A stretch of DNA of 64,000 bases from Kalmanozyma brasiliensis GHG001 (taxonomy: Eukaryota; Basidiomycota; Ustilaginomycetes; Ustilaginales). Shown here in pieces: positions 31,199 through 39,771 of the stretch (positions within the stretch are counted from its first letter, which is position 1; every line of letters starts with the position of its first letter). The notes beneath the pieces were generated by a model. The model did not search any database and was not told the origin of the DNA. It saw only the letters and a program-made list of their open reading frames with translations. The stretch lies in the NCBI RefSeq assembly GCF_000497045.1, contig NW_015961970.1:620802-684801 (forward strand). The letters are read 5' to 3'. Made by a program: the position numbers and the translations under genes.

Positions 31199-32149
31199 AT
31201 GGCGTCCGTCGCATCCTCCTCGATAGGCAGCATTGCCAGTACTTCGCTAAGCACATCCTCGTATACGCGCGGCAACACTCTCACCGACCTCGAGCTGGCT
31301 TCCACCACCCTGGAATCCCTGACCATCGTTCCTCTCACCTCGATCGACCGCGTCCGACTCCTCTCTGGCATCTACGGGCCCTTCCGACCACCTACGCCCG
31401 TCTCCGTCCCGCTATGGGTAGCTCTACACCTCAAGAAGCGCAAAAAGGCCATCCTCGTCCCACCCACCTGGCTCACCGTGGACGCCCTCACCGAATCCCT
31501 GAAGCACGAAACCACCCAACCAGGCTTCGCACCTCTCCCGCACCACTGGATCGGCGTCTCGCAAGCCCTCCTCTCCGGCGCAGCCGACGACATTCCCAAC
31601 TCCTCCCGCGTCCGATCCTTGCTCAAAGACATCCGCGAGGCGCGTCAAAGTAAGATCCTCTCCGGCGTAGCCATGGTCAATTCGGTCCACCTGCAGATGC
31701 ACAACATCAGCGCACACGAGGTCGCCGAATTGCGCGGGTTCTTCGGGACTGCGTTTAGCCATTTGAAAGCGCTCAGAGCGCCGAGCGAGGTGGAAGCCGA
31801 GGGGAAGAGACAGAGCGAACTGGGAGCGAGGAATCGGTGGATGTTGATGCCTGATCTGCCGGATAGGTTGGATGGGTGGAGCGCAGGAGAAAGGTCAAGG
31901 AGCGGAGGAGGGGAGGACGAATCGATGAGGACGGATGGCACGGATGAGAGTCGGTATGCGGGTCCAGGGGTCAGAGCGCAGCCACGACAGTCGAACGTTT
32001 CGGACTCGGGGTATCACTCGGGCCCGCTGGGTCGATCGAAGTCCCCGGCGGATCTACCACAGGAACGACAGCCACAGCGGGCGCCTCAGTACGACGCCAA
32101 CCGCCCGCCCAGGTTCGCAGTCGACGAAGACGAGGACGAAGATTCATAG
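31199..32149 (+). CDS. PSF2: GINS complex subunit Psf2 with an extended tail
   Basis: 316 residues from the ATG at 31199. Residues about 25-200 follow Psf2 closely: IDRVRLLSGIYGPFRPPTPV, VPLWVALHLKKRKKAILVPP, WLTVDALTESLKHE, LSGAADDIPNSSRVRSLLKD and LQMHNISAHEVAELRGFF. Psf2 with Sld5, Psf1 and Psf3 forms GINS, which joins Cdc45 and Mcm2-7 into the replicative CMG helicase in the nucleus. Psf2 is normally about 180-215 residues. Here residues 211-316 add a disordered tail rich in Ser, Asp and Pro with SDSG and SKSP motifs and an acidic end (DEDEDEDS). The tail reads in frame without a stop and with ordinary composition, so it appears genuine. Its stop lies only 60 bases from that of the convergent transporter gene. 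Confidence 0.93.
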   Translation: MASVASSSIGSIASTSLSTSSYTRGNTLTDLELASTTLESLTIVPLTSIDRVRLLSGIYGPFRPPTPVSVPLWVALHLKKRKKAILVPPTWLTVDALTESLKHETTQPGFAPLPHHWIGVSQALLSGAADDIPNSSRVRSLLKDIREARQSKILSGVAMVNSVHLQMHNISAHEVAELRGFFGTAFSHLKALRAPSEVEAEGKRQSELGARNRWMLMPDLPDRLDGWSAGERSRSGGGEDESMRTDGTDESRYAGPGVRAQPRQSNVSDSGYHSGPLGRSKSPADLPQERQPQRAPQYDANRPPRFAVDEDEDEDS

Positions 32150-32209
32150 ACCCGCAAAACAAATTCGTTGCGACATATGCTGGTTGTGACACTGAATTAC
32201 GAGGAGCGG

Positions 32210-33985
32210 TTAGTCGCTCTCCTCCTCCGCAGGCACAGCCCGATACACCTCCCTCTCCGCCTCACCGCCGACATCGCTCAGACTGACACCGGCCATCTCG
32301 GGCAGCTGCCAGTAGGTGAACGCCCAACTGAGCGCAGCCACCACGCTGAACAGCCCAAAACATCCTTGCGGACGAATCCACTTGACCATGTGCAGGAATG
32401 TCGATGAGATCAACAGATTCGTGCTCCAGTTTGTGGCTGTTGCTAGGCCAGCGCCGACGCCGCGTACTTGACCGGAGAAAATTTCGGACTGGATGAGCCA
32501 TGGTACGATGCCCAGGCCGAGCGCATAGGACAGCGTGAAGAGGATCATAAAGGCGAGTGTCAGGTAGGGCCATGCTGAGGTAGGAGTGGTGGTGGTGGTG
32601 GTGGTGGTGGTGGTGGGAGGACCGCCGGTAATAGGGCCCAGATCGATCTGACTGAACCCGATTGCGACGAGGGAGAGGAAGAATGTCATGGCTGCGGTGG
32701 TGTAGAGCAGCAGCTTGCGACGTCCCCAGATGTCGATGTATCTCATGGCGATGAGGGTGCCGACGAAGTTGGCGATCGCAATGCCGACAGCGGCTGCGTT
32801 CGGATTGAGCACGAAGCCAGCCATAAGCAATAACCGCCCCGAAAAATACATGAGACTGTTGAATCCCACGAGCTGTTGAGCTGCTTGGAGAGTACAGCAG
32901 ATGATCAGCGGTCTCCTATGATGGTGGAGAAGCAGACTAAGCTTGCTCTTGACCTCAGTGGTCGTTTGGCGTGCCGAGGAGGTGAGCTGTGCTGGCGCTG
33001 CAGCTACTCTGCCTAATGTTGCTTGGAGATCGTTTGATCCGCTCCGGGGTTGCTGCTCTGCCTGACGGTCGGCAGCGTGTGCGGAATCGGGATCGACTGC
33101 ATCGCGTTGTGTCGTGCCTTCCATGCTGCGTGCTATCCGCTCAATCTCGTTGTCGATGGCCCGCACGCTGGCTCGCGGATAGATACGCTGCAGCACGTGT
33201 CGAGCTCGGATGATGCGGCCTCGTGCAACCAGCCAGCGTGGGGACTCGTCCAGATAGATCATGCCGATCAACTGGAAGATAGCAGGTACTCCACCAGCCA
33301 AGACCATCCATCTCCATCCATGAGGAAGATTGTAGAATGCAGCGTCAATGAGGTATGCGATCACCTGACCACCGGTGATGAGGAGACTATTGATGCCGAT
33401 GATTCTCCCGCGCACCTTGGTCGGTGCGATTTCCGCCAGATAGGTGGGCACCACCATGCTTGCCATTCCAACGCCAAGTCCCACCAGTACCCTTCCAAGA
33501 ACGAGCTCTCTGACAACTTGCGACGCTGCTTGCTCCATTGCGCCCAGGAGGAACAGAATCCCTGCGCCTACCATGACTTTCTTGCGACCAAGCCAGTCGG
33601 CCATCCTGCCAGCAACTATCGAGCCGAGAATCGCTCCTACAGTCGTGGCGCTGACTATGAGCTCCTGCTCGCCCTCACTTAGGTCGTGGCCGAGATCGGC
33701 ATGAATCGCAACCAACATACCGCTTGCGATGCCCGTGTCCCACCCAAATTGCAGCCCTAGCAGGCAGGCTACACCGGCGAGCCGCGCGAGGTAGCTGGCC
33801 GAACTGAGCTCCGAGTCGTCCAGCGGGCGGAGATCGTCGTGATCATCATCATCGTCTTCGTTGTCTGTGGAGGAGCGTAGCGGGTTGAAGCGGTCCAGGT
33901 CGGCGAGCTGATTTGTCTTCTTGCCATTCGAGACACCATTTGAGGCCGCGGCTGAATCCACAGCCGCGCTGGCTGGATCTGTCAT
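32210..33985 (-). CDS. MFS sugar-porter family transporter, myo-inositol (ITR) type
   Basis: 591 residues from the ATG at 33985, about twelve membrane spans. Sugar-porter motifs are present: GRMADWLGRKKVM after span 2, VGLGVGMASMVVPTYLAEIAPTKVRG in spans 4-5, LDESPRWLVARGR after span 6, QQLVGFNSLMYFS in span 7, YIDIWGRRKLLL after span 8 and PWLIQSEIFSGQVRG in span 10. The pattern GINSLLITGGQVIAYLIDAAF is typical of proton-coupled myo-inositol transporters such as yeast ITR1. An about 100-residue Gln/Ser-rich loop sits between spans 6 and 7, and a run of ten Thr lies in the loop before span 9. The final family motif PET is LPEMAGVSL here. Function as an inositol importer is inferred from family resemblance. 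A decayed copy of spans 7-8 lies nearby in opposite orientation. Confidence 0.92.
   Translation of the reverse strand: MTDPASAAVDSAAASNGVSNGKKTNQLADLDRFNPLRSSTDNEDDDDDHDDLRPLDDSELSSASYLARLAGVACLLGLQFGWDTGIASGMLVAIHADLGHDLSEGEQELIVSATTVGAILGSIVAGRMADWLGRKKVMVGAGILFLLGAMEQAASQVVRELVLGRVLVGLGVGMASMVVPTYLAEIAPTKVRGRIIGINSLLITGGQVIAYLIDAAFYNLPHGWRWMVLAGGVPAIFQLIGMIYLDESPRWLVARGRIIRARHVLQRIYPRASVRAIDNEIERIARSMEGTTQRDAVDPDSAHAADRQAEQQPRSGSNDLQATLGRVAAAPAQLTSSARQTTTEVKSKLSLLLHHHRRPLIICCTLQAAQQLVGFNSLMYFSGRLLLMAGFVLNPNAAAVGIAIANFVGTLIAMRYIDIWGRRKLLLYTTAAMTFFLSLVAIGFSQIDLGPITGGPPTTTTTTTTTTPTSAWPYLTLAFMILFTLSYALGLGIVPWLIQSEIFSGQVRGVGAGLATATNWSTNLLISSTFLHMVKWIRPQGCFGLFSVVAALSWAFTYWQLPEMAGVSLSDVGGEAEREVYRAVPAEEESD
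32586..32616. repeat. In-frame (GTG)n repeat encoding poly-Thr on the minus strand
   Basis: About ten GGT/GTG units; read on the minus strand as ACC codons they give the run of ten Thr in an extramembrane loop of the sugar transporter. Likely length-variable. Confidence 0.9.
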
Positions 33986-34539
33986 CTTCGTCGCGCCGAC
34001 TCCTCTCGCTCCTCCGTACTCTCTGTGCGAGGATGCGCGGTCTATCCTGTCGTCTGCGGTAGAGAAGGTGTCTAATTCTAGTTCCGAGTCGGAAGAGGTC
34101 GGTGAGGAGATGCGGAACGAGGGCAGTGATGACGGGCCCTCTCGCCGTTTGTTGTTCGATGTCGTTGCTGTAATCTTGAAAGGTCTACTGTGTGCGTGAG
34201 AGCCAGGGAAGTCGCTTCAAGTGCAGATGATTCGTGCAGTCCAGGTCAGCCCAAAGAGCTCCTTCTGATGTCGGAAAGGGAACGGATGCCGTGATATGCT
34301 GGTAGAAGGTGAGCACGAAGGGTGCACGTCACATCACATCTTGGACCCTTCTTTTTTGGCCTTTCAACCTCCACACCGACACTGAGCCCTTTGACATCCC
34401 ACACGCGACCCCCACGCTAAAGTCAGGCTACGCCCCCTGAAAGCCTATGTTCTGACATACAGTCCTTCGCAACGCCTTTGCTCCTAGGCCATCGCCTTTG
34501 CTCGTCATCAGGGAGCACGCTGATCGTCGCCTGCGCATT
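33986..34539. other. Intergenic upstream of the transporter gene
   Basis: 554 bases from the transporter start to its inverted relic. It should carry the transporter promoter. Short frames only; no other feature recognised. Confidence 0.55.
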
Positions 34540-34680
34540 GAAGCCTTTCAGCAAGCGACAGGGTTCAATCCGCTCATGTACTTCAGTTCTCGGCTGTTGC
34601 TCGGGGCAGCTTTTGTCCTGAACCCGAATGCTGCGGCTGTAGGCATTGCCATCGCCAACTTCATCGGTACCCTCAGCGCT
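34540..34680 (+). pseudogene. Inverted relic of a sugar transporter (spans 7-8)
   Basis: Forty-seven codons read EAFQQATGFNPLMYFSSRL, then LLGAAFVLNPNAAAVGIAIA, then NFIGTLSA. This aligns with the span 7-8 segment of the intact transporter gene 1.7 kb away (AAQQLVGFNSLMYFSGRL, LLMAGFVLNPNAAAVGIAIA, NFVGTL) but lies on the opposite strand. The bases differ at many third positions, so it is an old duplicate or a remnant of a separate paralogue rather than a recent copy. The similarity stops abruptly at both ends: upstream and downstream in the same frame there is no transporter sequence, and the surrounding frame is only 76 codons. It cannot encode a transporter. Confidence 0.8.
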
Positions 34681-34932
34681 CAGACCCTCCGTCATTGCTC
34701 TACGCATGCAGGTGCTCAGTACGATTGACAGCTCATTGTTCCCACCTGAATGAGCTTGGGCCCCTCCCACGAGCGCCACGAGGCCTCCTCGTCGACTACT
34801 CACACCATCTTTCCAAAATATTCAATCACCATTTCTCGGCCATTTCCTCATCAATCTTGCTTCAAATCGTCGGAGCGTATTTCTCTCGTTGCTGTGCATC
34901 CGTAAAGACCCAAAAAAAGCAATTCCGCCTCC

Positions 34933-34937
34933 AAAAA
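34933..34937 (-). terminator. Pol III T5 terminator of the tRNA-Arg gene
   Basis: Five consecutive T on the minus strand, one base after the tRNA discriminator position. Confidence 0.7.
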
Positions 34938-34938
34938 G

Positions 34939-35056
34939 AGGCGATGGCGGGACTCGAACCCGCAGCCTTAGAGTTATTTCAAACAACCGAGTCGAACTCG
35001 ACACTTGAATCCATTTTTTTAGAAGCTCTATGCGCTAGCCATTGCGCCACAACGCC
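34939..35056 (-). tRNA. tRNA-Arg(UCU): tRNA-Arg (anticodon UCU) with a 45-base intron
   Basis: Folded by hand on the minus strand: acceptor GGCGTTG (35056-35050) pairs with CATCGCC (34946-34940), with one T-T mismatch at position 5-68; D arm GCGC-AATGGCTA-GCGC; anticodon stem TAGAG/CTCTA; loop CTTCTAA with anticodon TCT at 35023-35021; variable loop AGGCT; T arm GCGGG-TTCGAGT-CCCGC; discriminator T at 34939. The intron occupies 34975-35019, directly after position 37, the standard eukaryotic site. The mature length is 73 before CCA addition. Internal A and B boxes are intact (TGGCGCAATGG, GGTTCGAGTCC), and a T5 run at 34937-34933 on the minus strand fits a Pol III terminator. It decodes AGA (and possibly AGG) Arg codons. 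Confidence 0.92.
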
Positions 35057-35230
35057 GAAGGTTGCCAGGGCCAAGCGGCCGATGTAAATATATAGTGACA
35101 AAGTTGTGAGCAAATTTTCTAAGGAAGTCACTACAAAAAGCTGACTCCCCTGATCCACACATCAGACAATGAGGCGATTCGATGGTATTGCTGCATCGAC
35201 AGCGTGCCGAGGCATGTGCCTATGAGGTGT

Positions 35231-37879
35231 CTACTTGCGACCGAACCAGCCGCCGAGCCAACCTTTCTTCTGAGCAGCAGCTTCAGCAGCCTCGTCCTCC
35301 TCGTCCTCTTCATTGCCGGGGTCGTAGGCCATTGAGAACTCGCCTTCCTCTTCTTCGTCCTCGTCGTCCTCGTCGACCTCATCATCTTCGAAGTGCTCAG
35401 CTTCGTCATCGGCCTGCTGCACCGGCTCCGCTTTCTTAGCCGCAGCCGGCTGAACTCGAGCCGCCTCCTTTGCCTTGGCGGGAGCTTTGACAGTCTTGGC
35501 CTGCGGCTTGGCGGCGACAGGAGTGTAACCGGCCTGCTGCTCCTGCTCGTACTCGGCCTTGACATCCTCCGGCACTCGCTCGGCCTCTTGCAGCGAGACA
35601 GGGTCGAAGTCGATATACTTTCGAGCGAGCTCCTTCAGCGCCTGACCAGCACGCGAGTCGGACATGGCCGAACCAGCCTTGCCCTTGCCCTGCTTGCCCT
35701 TGTCCTGTCGCTGCGCCTTCAGCAGCGATTTCTGCACGCCGCGCTTGAGTCTGGCGAGCACCTCGTCCGAGTGGTCAAAGACGGCATCGGATCCACCGCT
35801 CGACTTGAGACGCGGCGGGAAGTCGGCATCCTCCTCCTCGACGTCCTCGGCCAGATCGGCAGCCTGACGAGCTTGACGAATGTACAGCTGAGCGCGGGTG
35901 AGCAGCAGCACCGCTTCGGCGTGGGCGCCAGACAGCGAAAAGGCACGGGCGAGATGACGCAAAATCTCGCTGCGGAACCAAGCCGCCTTGGCCTCAACCA
36001 GACTGGAAACGTCCGGCTCGGACTCGATCAGGGCAATCGAGCCCATAGCGACCAGGCTCGTCTCGGCAGCGTCGAGCAGCCTGGCGAGCGAAGGCACAGC
36101 TCGAGCACCACGACGCTTGGACTTTTGCGCAGCGATGGCGCGAGCTCGGTTCTCTCGCGCCAGAGCCTGACGAGTGCGCAGCTTCCGGGTGCCGCTCCTG
36201 GCTGGCTTGCGCGCATGCGAGCGTCCACCCGTGCGTGGCATCTTGGCACGCGATCCGGGTGGGTTCTTGTGCGGGTTGGCCTTCTTGTGGGCAATCTTTT
36301 CGTCGAGCTTCTGCTGCTTGCCCTTGCTTCTTTTGCTGCGCTTGGACGTCACAGAGCCGGCTGAGCGACTGTCCTTGCCCTTGAGACGCGCTTCGACGCT
36401 GGACATGGCACGCTTCTCACGCTTCTCGGCACGTCGCTCGACTTCGGCAACCAGACGCAGGTTGCGCCAGACGCGAAGAGCAAGCAGACGGTAGAAGATG
36501 AAGTCGTGAGCGGTCTGCAGATCTTTGCTAGCCGTCTCGTATCGAGCCGAGTGGCTCTTGGCAAGCGCCTCGGCGTTGTCCTCGACCAGCTTGCGGGCGA
36601 CATCTTCGGCATCGGTGAAAGCACTGAGAGCGCGGTCGAAGGGGTCAAGCTCGGTGCGTCCGCCCTTGCCCAGTCGTGCGGTCGAAGTGGTAGCGTTGCG
36701 GGCGCCATCAGCAGACGATTCGCCCTGGGCGATCTCGCGCTTCTTGGCTTTGCGCTGAGCGTGCGAGAGGCGTACACGCTTGCCTTCTTCCTTCTTGGCT
36801 GGCGCAGCTTTGCGTTGGGCAGCAGCCCGAGCGTCAGCGTCCCGATCGCTGACAGCCTCAACCATGACCGAGTCTCGGAGAGCCGCCTCCTCGGCTTGAG
36901 CCGCAACGATAGTGTCGAGCAGTTCTGGGTTGCGGACGGGGATCTCGTGTCGGTGCCAGCTGAGGGAGAGTGCTTGCTTCTGTCCACCACCTGCTTTGGC
37001 CTTGGCGGAGGCTAGCTCCTGTTCAAGCTGAGCGTACTCGGGAAGCACCTTCTGGCAAACCTCAGTTGTAGCGATGGAGGTGGCGATCTTGTCCATATCT
37101 TGCTCGGAATCGCCGAGCTGGTAAGCCGAGTATCGCATCTGAGCCTCGCCTGCATCGACAAAGCTGTTAGCCAGCGCCTCGGCACGGCTAGTGGGGCTGT
37201 TGGTAGCGATGGTGTTGAGCAGCTTGCGGCTGGCAGAGAGCAGCTCGAGGGCCTTTTCCCACTGAGATCGGTCGAAGGCGGTGGTTGCTTTGGTGATCAG
37301 CAGGTAGGCAGCGGTCTCGGCACGAGAGTAAACGTCGAATCGAGCAGACAGGGCCTGGATGAGCTTGTGGAGAGATTCGGACCATTGTTCGGCACGTCGG
37401 TGCCTCGAGATGCCGCGTTTGCGCAGCTGAGGGTCGGCTTCCTCGTCGAAGGCGTCGTTGCGCAGCTCCTGTGAGTAAGCCCAGGCGCGCTCGGCTTCGA
37501 ACAGGAGGAGATGAGCAGGACGAGCATCGGCGACTTGGGCGACATCGAGCTTCTTAGCGGTGAAGACGTTTCCGTGGCCCTTTGCATCGGCTCTTTGCGC
37601 TGCAGCCTGTTGCGCCTTCTTGGGCTTCTTGCCTCGAGGACCTTTGGCTCCCTTTGATTTCTTGCCATCTGCCTTGTGTGAGGCGTCCGCATGGGTCACA
37701 GACAGGAGCTCTCGCAGTCGATGCACCTTGGAGGCGCAGTATCGTCGGTAGCGAGCATAGTCCTGCTGTCGCAGACCGTGCTCGTTTCGAGCCTCGCTGA
37801 TGAGCTGAAGGAGGGGAAAAGCGATTGGTTCGCCTCCCGCCTCAGAGGCTTGTTCGCGGTTGGCGAAGTCGATCTCCAT
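35231..37879 (-). CDS. SRP68: Signal recognition particle subunit SRP68
   Basis: 882 residues from the ATG at 37879. The N-terminal RNA-binding region is recognisable: ARNEHGLRQQDYARYRRYCA then KVHRLRELL, followed by LLLFEAERAWAYSQELR and HKLIQALSARFDVYSRAE with TPR-like helices (WEKALELLSASRKLLNTIA). SRP68 with SRP72 binds the 7S RNA S domain and is required for co-translational targeting to the ER. Lys/Ala-rich insertions (KKSKGAKGPRGKKPKK; and a basic block near residues 510-600) make it longer than the animal protein (about 630). The end is strongly acidic and closes with KKGWLGGWFGRK, resembling the conserved aromatic C-terminal element used to bind SRP72. Neighbouring tRNA and transporter genes are unrelated. 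Confidence 0.9.
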   Translation of the reverse strand: MEIDFANREQASEAGGEPIAFPLLQLISEARNEHGLRQQDYARYRRYCASKVHRLRELLSVTHADASHKADGKKSKGAKGPRGKKPKKAQQAAAQRADAKGHGNVFTAKKLDVAQVADARPAHLLLFEAERAWAYSQELRNDAFDEEADPQLRKRGISRHRRAEQWSESLHKLIQALSARFDVYSRAETAAYLLITKATTAFDRSQWEKALELLSASRKLLNTIATNSPTSRAEALANSFVDAGEAQMRYSAYQLGDSEQDMDKIATSIATTEVCQKVLPEYAQLEQELASAKAKAGGGQKQALSLSWHRHEIPVRNPELLDTIVAAQAEEAALRDSVMVEAVSDRDADARAAAQRKAAPAKKEEGKRVRLSHAQRKAKKREIAQGESSADGARNATTSTARLGKGGRTELDPFDRALSAFTDAEDVARKLVEDNAEALAKSHSARYETASKDLQTAHDFIFYRLLALRVWRNLRLVAEVERRAEKREKRAMSSVEARLKGKDSRSAGSVTSKRSKRSKGKQQKLDEKIAHKKANPHKNPPGSRAKMPRTGGRSHARKPARSGTRKLRTRQALARENRARAIAAQKSKRRGARAVPSLARLLDAAETSLVAMGSIALIESEPDVSSLVEAKAAWFRSEILRHLARAFSLSGAHAEAVLLLTRAQLYIRQARQAADLAEDVEEEDADFPPRLKSSGGSDAVFDHSDEVLARLKRGVQKSLLKAQRQDKGKQGKGKAGSAMSDSRAGQALKELARKYIDFDPVSLQEAERVPEDVKAEYEQEQQAGYTPVAAKPQAKTVKAPAKAKEAARVQPAAAKKAEPVQQADDEAEHFEDDEVDEDDEDEEEEGEFSMAYDPGNEEDEEDEAAEAAAQKKGWLGGWFGRK

Positions 37880-39771
37880 GGTGTGGGTCTGGGAGCTCAG
37901 CTACGTTCACGATGGTGATGAAGGAGAAGAGCGAGTGCTGGAGGTGCGTGAGCGTTGGACCTGCTCGGCTGACCTTCTCTCAATTCGGAGCCGATTTGCC
38001 AGATCTGTGCGTTATTTGTGAAAAATGTGCTTTGTGAAGGCCTGACATTTTAAGAAAACCCCTCGGTGGTCTGCAAGCACTTTTGTGCACAAGCTCTGCT
38101 GACAGGCGGCAAGGGTCCAGGCGAAGGACACATGTCAATCCACAGCCGGCGTTCAATCGCCCCTGTTGCGCCAAGCTCCATCGCATCGAATCTGATCCAG
38201 ATCAGCGAGCGACGCCCGATAGCAGTTGCAGATTCGTCTTCACTCGGCCGTTGACCGTCGAAGCGACGAAGAGATGCCGAGATGGGCGGCCAGTTCCCCA
38301 CACAACCTTGTTCGCTACTGGCGGCAAGGCGAGGCAGGTAGGACAAGGCTAGGGTCGTGGCAGCTGAGCGGGCGGCGAATTCTGAACGAACACGTTCTTC
38401 TTAGCACGGGCCACAAATGTCCAGCTGCCGAGCGAACGTGCTGTTCTTTTCAAAAAAAAAGTTGAAATGCACGAACAACGCCCTCGTGTCACACTGCGCC
38501 TCGCTCAACCCTATTCCGCTGTCGTGGGTCGGATATCAGAAGGGACATCAGACAAGCTGCTGCCACCGTGCCCTTGTCATATTGCCCTTGTGAAGCTCAC
38601 AGGGGGACTTATTTGACATTGACCGGCTGATCAAAGGTCAGCGTCAAGCGGACGAGGTATAGTCAGGCAAGGTCTTATCCCAGCTGCTCGACCAAGCGGC
38701 AGGCGGCTCACTGATGCAGATCTCGACCCCAGAACCCACAAAGCAAGAAGAAGGACCCCCTTGCCTGCATGATTGTGACAAGCGACAGCCAGTCCGTAGC
38801 CGACTCGCGCCTGCGAGCAATTTAGACCCCACCGCACGTTCCATCCTCGTACAGCTTGGCTCTTGGTCGCCGCTCCTCCCATTACCGGGCAACCGCTGGC
38901 CAATCGAGCCCTCCCCATGGCTGAATGCCAGCTACATTCCTTTCAGCTGGCAGGAAAAGCTTGCAGCGATGGGAGAAAGTGATCACGCTCTGGGGACTGA
39001 TGTCTGCACAGCTCTCTCGCTCGCTTGAGGTCTTTGCCGCCTCGCGAAGGAGACGATGGGCTACAGCTGCAGATGTGCTCGGATCGGCCCAGCTCTCGAG
39101 ACAAACTCGGGCTGCGACGACGCTGAGAAGGCACGCAGATCAACGCGGACCGGCAACACTGCACGACAGGAAGAATCGGACAGACTGGCTTGTGCGTGCA
39201 GCTTCTTTGTTGAGTAGCTAGGCATTCAACCCGAAGCTTAATTTGGTGTCGGCAAAGTTCTTCTGACGGGGTCCACGTCGTGCATACTTCATGTGCGACA
39301 CAAGTGTTGCTCTCCCAGCCCGGCACATGAACAGCGAAGCCGTGTCGTCCGACGAGCTCTTGTTGCTTGCTTTCAACGAGCTTCATGTGCCTGAGCTGTG
39401 CAGCCTTCACTCACGCCCATCCCGCCTCCTGGGCTTCAAAGACAAGACACGCCACGCCCACCGCTTTCTGCCGAGATCCTCCTCTCCTTAAGAAGATCGA
39501 GCGTCCGGCGTTGCCCCTCTCCACCAACCACCACCACCACTTCATCGTGTCTGTCCCGTCTCCCTGGACCGTGTTCAACCCAACCTTCCCCTCCTCATCA
39601 CCGCTCAACGCTGCGATACATCCCTCTCCGCCCCCGCGAACAGCAGCTCTGACTCGCCTCCCAGTATCACCTGTGCAGTCACTGCGCTCTGAGCGTTGCA
39701 AACCTCATTAGCCTCGGTCTCTCCCTTGCTCCACACTTTCAGCCCTTCCGAAGTATCGACGGTGCTTGAAG
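37880..39771. other. Intergenic, divergent promoter of SRP68 and betaine-lipid synthase
   Basis: 1.9 kb without a supported gene. Frames up to 155 codons appear on both strands but overlap one another and show no family resemblance. A pyrimidine- and CA-rich tract (about 39480-39770) just before the downstream ATG looks like a 5' leader. I did not find a CACGTG (Pho4-type) site here. Confidence 0.55.

Noticed and set aside
35393..36364. 323-codon Leu-rich frame opposite SRP68
   Set aside because: Mirror of Ala/Lys/Glu codons; the Leu runs are not true membrane spans.
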